Below are positions 12,092 to 23,597 of a stretch of DNA of 64,000 bases, piece after piece. This DNA comes from Mycogone perniciosa (lineage: Eukaryota; Ascomycota; Sordariomycetes; Hypocreales; Hypocreaceae). Location: the NCBI GenBank assembly GCA_025331125.1, contig JAOALB010000080.1, forward strand, positions 22,354 through 86,353, in the 5' to 3' direction. Numbering within the stretch: the first letter of the stretch is position 1; each line of letters opens with the position of its first letter. A program made the translations under genes and the position numbers. The notes below the pieces were generated by a model. The model searched no databases, had not been told where the DNA came from, and was given only the letters and a program-made list of their open reading frames with translations.

Positions 12092-12413
12092 TTATTTATG
12101 AGATTTGAAGCTGCTTTGAAATCCATTTTTGGATGTGATGAGAGGCACGTCCGGATTTCGCGGTCTCCGGAATGTGGGGCAAAGGCGGCCCGAGTTCGCT
12201 ATTGTCCAATATCATGTGACTTGCAGAATGCTGAGTCAGCGACTAGGAAGCCGCAATTGGATCTGCAAACTTGGGTTTTGATGGTCGTGATGGCAGTTGA
12301 GCTTTTGGTGAAGCCCCAACGGTGACGTCTCTGCCACATTCGGCGCATTTGTACCGACTCTTTCAGTCTTGACATCTAGCGGATGAGTCATTGAGTCCTC
12401 ACAGACTGTCAAG
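12092..12413. promoter_or_regulatory. Divergent promoter region of CCS1 and MRPL23
   Basis: The 322 bp between the upstream CCS1-side ATG and the uL13m start must contain both promoters. No recognisable motif or ORF was seen. Confidence 0.45.
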
Positions 12414-13008
12414 ATGTCCCAAACACTCGGCTTAGTAGGTCTCCTATCCCCAGAATTCTTTCATGACAGTCCTTCTAACTATTCTTCAGACAAAACTCGC
12501 CTACTCTCGAGTATGGCATTCCGTCTCCGCCTCCGCCCTTCACCCAACTCTCTCCACCAAGCCGGATGTCACACCCCCTTCGCTGGGCCGTCTAGCATCC
12601 CGGATTGCCGTGCTGCTCATGGGCAAGCACAAACCCACATTCGACCCGTCAAGCGACTGCGGCGACTACGTCGTCGTGACCAACTGCGCGGCGCTGCACA
12701 CTACAGGGCGGAAGAAGTGGCAGAAGACATACTACCGACACACAACCCGGCCCGGTAGCTTGAAAGCCGTGACGATGGATGTGCTGATGGAGAAGCATGG
12801 TGGTTCAGAGGTCTTGCGGAAGGCGGTTAGCGGGATGTTGCCGAAGAACAGGTTGAGGGATAAGAGGCTGGCGAGGTTGAAGGCCTTTGAAGGGGAGGCG
12901 CATCCGTACAAGCAGAACTTGATCCGGTTTGGGGGCGTGGTTGTTGGCAAGGAGGGATGGGAGAAGGCGGTTGAGGCGATACGGGATACAGACAAGGATA
13001 GGTTATGA
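12414..13008 (+). CDS. MRPL23: Mitochondrial large-subunit ribosomal protein uL13m (MRPL23)
   Basis: Component of the mitochondrial 54S large ribosomal subunit. Exon 1 is only 21 nt (12414-12434, MSQTLGL), followed by intron 12435-12489 (donor GTAGGT) and exon 2 12490-13008, giving 179 aa. Typical uL13 motifs are LAYSRVWHSV, SLGRLASRIAVLLMGKHKP, CGDYVVVTNCAALHTTG, YYRHTTRPGSLK and LRKAVSGMLPKNRLRDKRLA, then LKAFEGEAHPYKQN. Starting at the in-exon ATG at 12463 would lose the conserved MSQT leader and add intron-derived residues, so the spliced start is preferred. The gene converges with uricase. Confidence 0.95.
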
Positions 13009-13336
13009 GGGAGATGACGGGATGGATGCAATGATTTGGTAGAATTCTTGTGCTATTTGTACTATATATTGGGTGTCATGACCTTTCATGAAGCATATGG
13101 GAAAGACGGTCTTGACTTACTAAAGGGAACACATTTCAACCTACAGACAGCAAATGACAGGAAGCTACATGAAGGGGCTTATACCCAAGCATATGATTGA
13201 TTTACCCAATTGAGTTGAATTTATCCAAACGCTACGTAAGAATGTCATGACAAAGACATGTTGTCTAACCAAAGTTCCAGCCGTTGCTCATGCCATATCC
13301 TGAACCCAAGCCCCGAGGACAAAAAGAAAACATGGT
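13009..13336. other. Convergent 3' intergenic region
   Basis: The 328 bp between the stop codons of the uL13m and uricase genes should hold both 3' UTRs. Nothing else was seen. Confidence 0.45.
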
Positions 13337-14322
13337 TTACAGGCGCGAGCCTCGCTCTGGCGATGTGCCGCGAGCGACTTCGCACTTGATGAGCCCATTG
13401 GGGCTGGTTTGAGGGACATAAACCTCGGCGTCCTTGCCGGTGTTTTTCAGACCCTTGTGCCAGCTCAGGTCTGATATTATGAAAGTTAGTTATTTCTTCT
13501 TTTATAAATGGGTATTTCGAGGATTAAGGGATGCTTACCGAGCTCGAAATAGTGCTTGTTGGGGAGTGAGTAGCCAACGGTCTCTGTCTCAGGCACGACG
13601 GCCAGGATCTGCTCGCACATCTTGTACATGGTGTTCTGCACGCTGGCGCTCTCATCCTCAGCAAACGTCTTGAGGGTGATGTTGCGCGCCTCGGTCCACG
13701 CCTGGTTAAACTTGGACGCCGCCTCCTGGACAGCCTTGACGTCGGCAAACGTCTTCCACTTCCAGCTGGCATCGACATCCGTAGACAAGATGCGGTCCCA
13801 CGTCTCCCCCAGGGTGGTGTATTCATCGCGCACAAAGCCATGGAACGCCGACCCCGTGCTCTTCAGCACCGTCAGGCCGACGATGGAGCTGGTCAGCGCA
13901 ATGCCCTCCTTGCGCGTCACCCGCGCCTCGACGTTGCGCGTCTCCTCGCCGTCGCGCAAGAAGCTGTACGGATGCGGCTTGCCGTCGATCTCCACGCGCG
14001 TCCAGCGGTGGGTGATGACCTTGACGTTGGCGGCGTGGATGTGGCTGTACGTTTCGATGAAGTGGCTCCCCAGGATGGCGGCGTAGAGCTCAGGGGGGTT
14101 CACGGGGTTTTGCTTGGCCGTGATGTAGATTGTGTTTTTGATGGAGTCGGTGGCGACGACGACGCTGTTGTCGCCTTTTGTGTAGGAGGTTGTGATGTCG
14201 CCCTCGAGGAGACAGCTCACTGTCATTTCGGTGACAGTGTGGACGCCGGTAGTGGCGTCACGGTCCGTCTTGAGGACGCGGACATTGTCCTTGCCATAGC
14301 GGGCGGATGAGACGAAGGCCAT
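13337..14322 (-). CDS. Urate oxidase (uricase), peroxisomal
   Basis: Cofactor-free oxidase converting urate to 5-hydroxyisourate in purine catabolism. Exons 14322-13539 and 13470-13337 give 305 aa, close to the ~300 aa usual for fungal uricases. Start is MAFVSSARYGKDNVRV. Conserved blocks include EMTVSCLLEGD, SYTKGDNSVVVATDSIKNTIYI, AKQNPVNPPELYAAILGSHF, HRWTRVEIDGKPHPYSF, GLTVLKSTGSAFHGFVRDE, TLGETWDRILSTDVDASW, LPNKHYFEL and DLSWHKGLKNTGKDAEVY. The protein ends GSRL: SRL is a type-1 peroxisomal targeting signal, supplied by the second exon. No other ureide-pathway gene adjoins it. It is divergent from Rictor. Confidence 0.97.
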
Positions 14323-15934
14323 GGTTGTGATGGGTGAAGTGAGAGGATGGGCGTCAGACAAACAGCGAATATATATAAGTAGAAGCAGAAGTAGAGGTAG
14401 AAGTAGATAGGCAGCCGCAGTTGGAAACTCAATCGCTCCGCTACTAATCTAGTCTGAATAGCTTTCCGTACTGAATGGATGGCGATGATAGATAGGATGT
14501 GATGTAAGACGTTCGCCAGCAGAGAGCGAGGATCATTCTCCCATATATACGACGCAGTCCAGCCTACGGATCACACTACCGAACACCTCCGCCCGGAGAT
14601 GGCCTCGCAAACGAGGCTCATAAGGAGCACGAACCCACCGGATCTGCAACATAGCGGCCAGCTTTGGAGCACGTCAAGTCCCCCCGGCAAGCAGGCACCC
14701 GGCCGATGAAGCGATGGTGTTGGAGGCTTTGGAGTCCGGAGCCCGCCGATTCCCAGCGACGCGGCACACCGGTCTAGGGCTGGTTCTGGGCGCTGGTTCG
14801 TCGCGGAGAGTTTGTTGATGGGGCCATCTTTTGCAATGCGTGCGTGGATCCCGACTCTGACAGAGTTGAGAGGTCATAACTAACAGTAGTACTACAGAGG
14901 AGGAATTTGCTGTGAACTAGTGGGAAACGTGGGTGCTGATGAACTGATAAGTCTTTGAAGAATCTCCATTATCAGATCATGTTGGATCGGGACGTTTTAT
15001 TAGTGAAGATGCTTATTCATTGCGTTGTCTCACATGGCGGCGATATCGCTATCAGCTTGCATCTGCTTATAGATACCGGTCACCAGCCACACAATACACA
15101 ATGCTTTGCTAGTTGAAGATATGATCATGTTTCGTTTCTGCAGCACGAACAGATGATTCTGGGGAGTCTATCTGGCGTTTGACCTGTCATATCTCTAATG
15201 CATGTACCTTTGCCTCCAGAGATGTATTCGTCTAATACAATCATAGACATCCATGGACACTTATCTAATACGAGTACTACTACTACTACTAGTGGGGCAA
15301 ATGGCGGAGGTGTCGCTGTGCCACAGCACTCACCCGCCCCCAGGCTCTCTCTCCCTCACTGTCGACAGCGCTACCATCATCCGGCTTAGTGGCCCAGCAG
15401 CCCTGTAATGGTAGCGTAGCGCTGATGAGTGCGGAGCCAAGGCGCCTTGCTCCAACGACCGCTCATCCAAAGCGTCATTAAATCTTCGCGAAATCCAAAC
15501 AATGGCATCTTCTGTCGACACTGAATCGTGACTGTTTGGGGACATTCGCTCGGTCTAACGGTTTCGTCCGTCACTCATTATTTTTGCCGCAATTGTGCCT
15601 CACTCCATCTCACACTCTGTTGATCCCCCCACGATCTGCGAACGTCGAACTGCACCACCACCGCCTTGCAACTCCGTCTTCAGCTGCCACTGACCTTAGG
15701 CTTTCGGGCTTGTTTTTTTTCTCCTCCGCCGCGCAAATCCACCGTTCGCTGTGCGAATCTTGCTTTTCTCCATTCTACACAGCTGCCCCCAGTCGAATCG
15801 GCCTCGAGCCGCGCCAGTCGAACAACATAAAAAAAAGGAAGACATAAACGCCGCACGTCTCCGTACCAGCAACATACGAATGCATAACGACTATTAGAGG
15901 GCATAGTCCCGTCGGTGGGCCGGTCGCCATCGCC
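14323..15934. promoter_or_regulatory. 1.6-kb divergent region between uricase and Rictor genes
   Basis: It contains the upstream regions of both genes. Short trinucleotide runs occur, for example (TAC)n near 15274. The Rictor-proximal part (15590-15840) is CT-rich, as is common in fungal 5' leaders. No supportable ORF. Confidence 0.5.
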
Positions 15935-18900
15935 ATGCTGGCTAGCTCATCTTCGAGTCAGAAGGGCTTGACCGCGTCTAGCCAGCCCTCGCAACCGAGT
16001 TTAAAGCAGAACGAGTACGCACAGCCGATCGGACGGACGAGCTTCGATCGAGATGGGCTGCAGCCTCCCAATGGCGGGGCCGCGAGGGCCTTGGCAGCTT
16101 CGGCTGTCTCGTCGTTCGCTCCTCGGGGAAGCAGCCTCAATCCCAGCGTAGGGCCTGGGAGCTTCAGCTCTGATCTGCGCAGCCAGATGATGCCGAGCCG
16201 CATCGGGGGCAGAGTGGACGTGGGGTCCGCGTACCCCAACTCTTTCATGGACAAGTTGGACGAGGATGACAAGACGTCTGCTGTGGAACATACCCTTGCG
16301 GTGCTGAGGGACAAACTAAACAGGGAGATGAAGATCAAGGAGGGCAGCGAGAACATGCTTGAGGCACTCAATCTGAAAAAGGCGAAGCAGACCAAGGAAC
16401 AGCGACAGAGAGTCGAGGCCGAACTTAGCGCCAGCAATCTACGCATCAAGGAGCTGCGACAGATGATCTCGGATGCCCAGCAGAACAAGATAGCGACTCC
16501 AAGCACACCCAGCCGGAAGAACCGAAACCAGGACACGATACTGCAACGCTCCCCTCACAGCGTTCGATCAGCTGTGGGTTCAGATGTGGAAGAGGCGACC
16601 GAGAGTCCAACATTTGCTTTGGCCGAGCTTTTACAGGCGCTCGAGGTTGAAGGCATGGTACCAGAGTATTATGTGTGCCGCGCAAATCTACTCGTCGACT
16701 TGTTCAAACGGCATCCAACGCTAAAGTATGACCTCGTGTGGTCCGTGTTTGGAATACGTGTGCAGATGATGCTGTTGAGCGAAAGCCGGGAGGTTGTGGC
16801 GGCCGGCTATCGCGCGACAAGATATGCGATATCTGATCAGAACTCCCTCAAGAAGATTCGGGCCCTAAACACAGACTACTTGGTAATACGGTATGTTTTG
16901 AACATTAGATAGTCTACTAAAAAAGGTTTATATATTGACAGTATTATCAGATCATTAAACAACTATCGGAAGGCTGACGTGGAGCGCGAGCAAGCTCTGA
17001 AATTCGTGCGAGCGTTCCTTGACGTTAAGGGTGGAGTGAAGGAAATCTCACGGGCCGTCGTGCGGACCATTGTAGCCGTTGCAGAGTTCGGGGAAGACCG
17101 CCCTGCAGGAACGCAAGTTGCTGAACAAAACATTGATCGATTACGGCCAATATGCATTGAAACTCTTGCAGAGATCATGGTGCGAGATCCTCGTCTGCTG
17201 CTTGCGTCGGGTGGTCTGGGGCCGCTCTCTGAGGCCCTCGCTGAGGGGACGTACAAAGCCCCCGAGAGTCTTGCTTCGGCTTTCCTATTCCTGTTGGATA
17301 CGCCGCAGAGGCGGAAATACATCCAGCCAGGGTACGGGTTAGATGTCGTTTTCAATGCCTTCACTGACCAGTTGTCGGGCAGCGAAGCCATATTGAAGCA
17401 GAACTGCAAGGCCATATCGATCGCTATGCGGTCATGGTCAGGCCTCATGACTCTCTGCATGTACGAATTTCGGTCCATTCGATCACTCATTATGAGCATG
17501 CTTCTTCCAAATCCCGCCCTTCGAGACACAGTCTTGGATCTGCTCTTCTCGCTATTGCGCATCAAGCCACCCGCTTGGGCAGTCTCGTTCCTCGCAGGGC
17601 GCAGGTTAACAACGTACGGAAGAGTCACTAGCCTGAAAGCTGAGAGTAAGGACAGGGGTTATCTCGAAGAGGAGACTGGAGAACAGAATTTTGTGGATCA
17701 TTACACGGCGCTCATTCTAGCTATCCTCATCAGATCGGGACTTGTCCCATGCCTTTTGCAAGTTGCACGATCTGAGGACGATACAATGTTGAAGCGCAAG
17801 ACAACCCTCTTGATCGGTGAGGCACTAAAGCTGGCAGCCCGATTGCTTCCTCCATCGTGGAGCGCAGAGCTACAACTCTTGCCGGAGTTATTCTCGGCAG
17901 CGGCAAAGTTCGGTGGCAGTGATCAGTTCGTCGCGTCCGGTATTGTCTACCAAATCAGCAGTATCAATCGAACCTTGTACAGAAGCGCTCCAACAGACTC
18001 CTTAGCTGGCATTCTACCCTCCAGCGACAGCATGAATGACTTGGCCTTACTCGACGATCAACGTAAAGCTGGTTCCGCGGTGGTATTCGATGATGCCTCG
18101 TTCCGCCAACTGCTCATTGATACCGGCGTGCTTAACAGCTCCAACTACTCGAAGTGGAACTGGGAGAACATTATGAAAGTAATCGATGGTCCCCTCCAGG
18201 TCGGGAAGCGACTCGAAGAGGCAATCAAGGCCTCCAAGTTTATGAAAAGGATCATGAGTTTCTACCGTCCGTTCAAATACAAATTCTCAGATATCAGGAA
18301 CACTAGAAACACGCAAAAATACGTCAGGGCTGGGTGTGCCCTAATACACTCCCTGCTCCAGTCTCCCGAGGGCGTCAAATTTTTGGCGGACAGCAAGTTG
18401 CTAAGGCAGATCGCGGAATGTTTGGCTCAATGCGATCCGGTAAGCTCTGTCGATAAACACTGAGAACACTTTATTAACACTAGCCCAGACCAGCGGACTT
18501 ACTGCCCAGTACCCTATGTTTTCCAAGGACAGATTAACCGATACGCTCTGTGCTGGCTATTTCCCCATGCTTGGCGTCTTGACCAGTGACCCAAAAGGGC
18601 TTGTCATGCTGGAAAGATGGAGGATGTTCAACATGATGTACCACATCTACGATCTAACGCAGCGCCCTGACCTTGTCAAACTTCTGCTCTCGAATTTCGA
18701 CTATAGCCTCCAAGGTCATCATCGCATTTTGCTATCCAAGGCACTCACTGCTGGGACTAAGGAAATTCGGATACATGCCACAAACACGCTCCGGAAATGT
18801 ACCCTCCGGAGAGTTCCTTCTATCAATGGCCAAGGCGAAGTGAGCGATTCAAAATGGGCCATTCAACTGCTCGTGACTCAGTTATACGACCCGGAAATCG

Positions 18901-20204
18901 AGGTTTGCTCTACCGCCGTCAAGATTCTTGAGAAGGCATGCAACAGAAAGGCCTACCTAGCTTACATCGTCGAATGCCGACCCGCCCTAGACCATCTTGG
19001 CGAGATCGGTGCACCACTTTTGTTGCGGTTCCTATCCACATCGATTGGATATCATTACTTGGACGGGCTGGATTATATCAGCAATGAAATGGACGATTGG
19101 TTCCTGGGCAGAAACGATTCCTATGTCAACGTCATTGAGGCTAGTTTAGCGAGGGCCTTTCTTCTTTCGGATTCGGATGACCAGAACCATCGGATGAGCA
19201 TATTCGAGGAGAACGAAGCGGAGACCGAATTCCATGACAACCACGTGCCGCCACACTTTTACAGAGAGCTGACTCGAACACAAGAGGGTTGCAGGCTGCT
19301 GAGCGACAAAGGCCACTTTGAAGAATTCGCCAACACCATTCGAGAGCATGGCATGCAGTCCGAGGACCCTGAATTGATCACCAAGGTGAAGGGCTGCTTG
19401 TGGGCTGTCGGAAATGTTGGATCGATGGAGCTCGGTGCCCCTTTCTTGGAGTCTACCGATATGGTCGAGCAGATTATGAAGATCGCGGAAACGCATGAAG
19501 TGATGAGTCTCCGAGGAACAGCATTCTTTGTTTTGGGCTTGATTTCCCGCTCAACACATGGGCTTGAGATTCTCTCTGAGCACGGTTGGGACGCGAACAC
19601 GACATTGATGGGAGCCTCGCTTGGCTTCTGTATTCCCACCAATTTGTCCAAATTGTTCTCGCTAAGTCCTTGGAAACACGAAACGATCACCTCCATCACT
19701 CTTCCAGAGAGCCAACGTACCATCAAGGAACAGCCTCCCGCTCGTCCTGCGCGTCCGCCACTGGAGCTATCGGAAATGCCCCCACTTCTCAACGACGCAG
19801 CCGTTACTGAACGGCTCCTCGAGCTCATTGTTGACCTCGGAAACACGGTTCTGTACAAGAAAGCCGTTACAGAGATACAGAAGCTCAGATCACGCAAGCC
19901 CAGTGCTTTCAGGAGCGCAGAGTTCTTCAAGAAGGTGATGGGCTTGATGGAGTGGAATCACTACAGGCTCGGCGTCCGTAGAATGGTCATCGACCTCTTT
20001 GAGAAGAATGTTATGCGGCAAATTGTATTTGATGAGGAAGAGAATGAAAGCAGCGATGACAGCGGCGGGCACGTGGAAGACGACAGTGGCGAGGGCAGTT
20101 CGGGTGATGATAGGACTGAGAGGCAAGGAAGCATAAGCGAGCCTACGGATTTGGCACCCGATTTGATCCCTGCGCCATTGCAACTACGGCGAGAAAGAAC
20201 ATGA
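15935..20204 (+). CDS. Rictor/Avo3/Ste20(pombe)-type TORC2 subunit
   Basis: Rapamycin-insensitive scaffold of TOR complex 2, needed for AGC-kinase phosphorylation and actin and polarity control. Exons 15935-16890, 16942-18439 and 18489-20204 give 1389 aa. The N-terminus is Ser-rich. A charged coiled coil resembling an HR1/REM-1 repeat lies at about residues 117-190 (HTLAVLRDKLNREMKIKEG...). The Rictor N-terminal helical repeat region starts near 227 (LVDLFKRHPTLKYDLVWSVFG). The middle region contains FMKRIMSFYRPFKYKFSDI. Near residue 1160 lies the C-terminal Rictor-V signature (GTAFFVLGLISRSTHG, LEILSEHGWDANTT). The tail is acidic (EEENESSDDSGG). For the second intron the acceptor is the CAG at 18488, because the nearer TAG would break phase. 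Confidence 0.95.
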
Positions 20205-20991
20205 AAATGTTTTTGCTGGCCTACAGCAGTGCTGGCCTACAGCAGTGCTGGGCAGGAAGACGAAAACACGGAAAGTTAGGTGTGGCACACGACGACGGCA
20301 TCTACTATTCGACATGCCACACAGATACGACACGACACGACCAGCTAGGGGGAATGTGTTGAGGAGTTTACGGCCAATACATCTTTTCATACACTATATA
20401 CATATATATATCCTTTTTCTCTTGTTTTTATGGATGGGGCAGGGTCTCATGGAATATACCGGGGATATTCGGCTCGGAGCTTTCGGCGCGGGCGGTCCAT
20501 TAGTTCTGGCGCTGGGGGGCTTGGTCCAGGGAAGGGGTGAGGAGGGTGGCCTTTTATTGTTGCTGTTGCTTAGTTGCTGCTGTTTTTTGAGTCTAGTCTT
20601 GTATTTGAGGACCATCTGGGTGTTTGCGTAGGTAGGAAAATGCCACTTCTTTTGACTGAACGGCTTTGAAGGTTGGTGAGGTGTGAGGGGGGAGGGAGAG
20701 GAGTTCTAATATTATGTAGTGGTAATGTTTCTATGTGGAAGAAGTTGTGAAGTATCAAGAGTAGTTGTCAACACTTTCACAACTTCTATAGATAGTAGAG
20801 TCTAAGCAGTTGCGGTGCCAAGGTGCGTATACATAAACACATTAATGACGAAACTCCCTCCACTACGTCCGATTATAACCGACGCCGCCCGTGGATCTCT
20901 CTGAGCGAAATTCGGAGCTCCATTAACACCCATTTCTCATTTCACATATCCGCAAAATAGCAATTGAACTCGAGACTTAAAGTCCGGCACT
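20205..20991. other. Intergenic region between Rictor and THI20 genes
   Basis: It holds the Rictor 3' UTR and the THI20 promoter. It includes a perfect 16-bp tandem duplication (20215-20246) and a TATA-rich run near 20396-20411. No TPP-aptamer-like sequence was recognised in the THI20 leader. Confidence 0.5.
20215..20246. repeat. Perfect tandem duplication of a 16-bp unit
   Basis: GCTGGCCTACAGCAGT occurs twice head to tail, starting 10 bp after the Rictor stop codon, within the likely 3' UTR. Confidence 0.9.
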
Positions 20992-23217
20992 ATGGTCCAA
21001 GGCAGAGTGCTGGTGATTGCCGGCTCCGACTGCTCCGGCGGGGCGTATGTTTCTATTTTCCTTTTCTCTCAGGTTTCTCATGCGACATATGCGGCATCAG
21101 GAGTAACCCTCTTTTTGAGTACTGTTCTGTATAAGGGGATGGAATGAGTTAATACAAGCTGACGTTTTGAGAATCGGGATGGACAATGCAGTGGCCTAGA
21201 GGCAGATCAAAAAGTCCTTGCTGCGCATGGATGCTACGCCATGACGGCGACGACGGCCCTGACGGTGCAGAACACAAAGGGCGTTACTGGGGTCCATGTC
21301 GTTCCGTCAGAGTTTGTAGGACGACAGATTGAAGCGTGCATTGAAGATATTGGCGTTGATGTTGTAAAGACTGGTAAGTCTGCTGATGAAAATAAGAGAA
21401 GAGAAGAGACAGGGAGGCTAATATGCGTGTGATAGGAATGCTGGCTGCGGCAGAAACTATTGAGATTATCGCAAAGTTGGTAGTCAAGTACAAATTCCCA
21501 GCCTTGGTGGTCGATCCGGTAACAGGCACTCTAGTCTTAATGCAAGTTGAGTAGCATTTCTTGGGCTGACGAGGAGGCTAGGTTATGGTATCAACATCTG
21601 GCGCGCAACTCCTCCCCCACGAAGCTATCGACGAACTCACCCGGCACCTCCTCCCGCATACCACGCTTCTCACGCCGAACATCCCCGAGGCTAATCTCCT
21701 CCTCTCTCAAAATGGGGAGTCAGTGCCGTCTATCCAGTCCGTGAGCGATGTAGAGGCCGTGGGTCGCAAGATTCAGGCCTTGGGGCCGAAATGGGTGCTC
21801 GTGAAGGGAGGGCATGTACCCTTCCGCAAGGATTTCATAGTGGCAAAGGAGAAGGGTGAGAGGGAGGTTGTGGTAGATGTGTTGGTTGGACCAGAGGGGA
21901 GTGTGGTCCGGGTGATGAGTCCGTGGCAGGAGAGTACGAGTACGCATGGGACGGGGTGTTCGTTGGCTTGTAAGTGCGATCCAGGAGATGCCAGTGAAGT
22001 GTTTTCTGAAGCTTACGGGATATTGTAGCGGCGATTTCGGCGCGGTTGGCTCAGGGGGCGGATGTCCCGAGTGCAGTCCGGGCGGCGTGTCGATATATCG
22101 AGGGTGGAATCAGGACCGCGCCGAAGCTGGGAGGTGGGAATGGGCCGCTGGATCATTTCCACTCGACATACACACTGCCTTTCTCTCCGTGAGTTATCAT
22201 TGAACTACAGGGACGACGATTCTGTAGATTGGTGGGATATAGAACTGACATTGGTGATAGAGGCTACTTTGTCGAGTATCTGCTCGAACGTCCTGATGTT
22301 AAGGACGTATGGAAGACATTTATCCATCACCCATTCGTTATGGCCCTAGGAAATGGAACATTGCCACTAGAGTCGTTCAAAGGGTACATTATCCAGGACT
22401 ATCTCTATCTTGTAAGTTGCAATTGCGCGAGACTTTTTGTCTGGGTGAAGAGCTCATCGTGTTCAGATTCACTTCTCGCGGGCCAATGCCCTGGCGGCGT
22501 ACAAATCAAAGAACATTGACGACATATCAAAGGTGAGCATACCCTCACTCACCATTCAGAACATGCCCATTGACATTGTAATTACAGGCAAATGAGATTA
22601 TCGGACACATCGCTCACGAAATGAAGCTGCACATCAACTACTGCAAGTCCTTTGGAATCCCAGAATCCGAGATCCAAGCTACAGAAGAACACCAAGGTAT
22701 TTCCCACCCATCTATATCCCCATCTTTAGCTTGCTTCAGCTCATGCGTTCATATTAACCCCAGCCTGCACCGCTTACACGCGGTATGTCCTCGATGTCGG
22801 CCAAAGTGAAGATTGGCTAGCTCTGCAGATAGCCCTGGCTCCGTGTATATTGGGCTACGGCGCCGTTGCCACCATGCTGCATGCGCACGCCGACACGAAA
22901 CAGGACGGTAACACGTATTGGCCATGGATTGAGAATTACGCTGCGGATGATTATGTTGAGGCGGTGCGGTTGGATCGCGGTATGTTCCTCTTCCATTGGG
23001 CTTTTTTTTTTCCTTTTCGTGGCTGACCTGAGTAAACGGTTATAGAGATGCTGGAGAAGAATGTGCAACTGCAGTCACCGAGTAGGATAGAGGAGTTGGT
23101 CAAGATCTTTATCCATGCTACCAAGGTAAGGAGGGTCACGATGATTGTTGTAAGGGGGTTACTGACAGATCGATTTAGATGGAGATTGGCTTTTGGGAAA
23201 TGTTTCCCTCTAAATAA
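20992..23217 (+). CDS. THI20: THI20-type hydroxymethylpyrimidine (phosphate) kinase fused to TenA/thiaminase II
   Basis: Bifunctional thiamin enzyme. The N-terminal ribokinase-fold half phosphorylates HMP and HMP-P; the C-terminal TenA half hydrolyses thiamin or pyrimidine degradation products for salvage. Eleven exons: 20992-21044, 21192-21373, 21436-21518, 21582-21969, 22029-22188, 22261-22411, 22467-22532, 22588-22696, 22764-22979, 23046-23125 and 23179-23217 (508 aa). Kinase motifs are VLVIAGSDCSGGAGLEADQK, GCYAMTATTALTVQNT, PALVVDPVMVSTSG, LLTPNIPEA and HGTGCSLA (anion-hole region). TenA motifs are HHPFVMALGNGTLP, LESFKGYIIQDYLYL, ACTAYTRYVLDVG, ALAPCILGYG and YWPWIENYAADDY. At the kinase/TenA junction the acceptor at 22260 gives PFSPGYFVEYLLERPDV; an earlier acceptor would insert about 13 residues. 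Confidence 0.95.
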
Positions 23218-23597
23218 GCGGTAGTCACTTGCGTGGCTATCAATATAAATAAATTTCTCTCTCTACTGGCTGAGCATTGTGTGTTGTCAAGGGGTGATCA
23301 GACATGCCTCTCGTTGACGATGGAGATTCTCCTTTCTATTCTGTTACATCACGCTTCTAGAATCACTTTCTGGTACCACCTTGCTCGCAGCTGCAGGTAA
23401 CGACAACCTCCAGTCAGTCGACACTCTCCTCGGGGCAGAGACATAGTTTAATGTTATTATGAGATCGAGATAGCACAGCCTTTAACATTGAGTATCCCAT
23501 AGCAATTCTAAAATTAAACCAGAACACCCCTTGTCAGTTATTACTATTCTAGACTTTTACCACAGTTCCAAACCATTACTACCACTCTCCTAACTCT
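23218..23597. other. Convergent intergenic region
   Basis: The 380 bp between the stop codons of THI20 and the membrane-protein gene should hold both 3' UTRs. Nothing else was seen. Confidence 0.45.

Noticed and set aside
13840..14310. 156-codon ORF on the + strand opposite uricase
   Set aside because: It is a shadow of the GC-rich uricase exon, with repetitive Val/Asp/Arg content and no family signature.
19259..19930. 223-codon ORF opposite the Rictor C-terminal exon
   Set aside because: Antisense shadow; the sense strand encodes the conserved Rictor-V region.
21045..21191. Possible TPP riboswitch in THI20 intron 1 (a TTAATACAAGC stretch recalls the end of the aptamer)
   Set aside because: The conserved CTGAGA and GAACCTGATCTGG-type segments are absent, so the match is too small to support.
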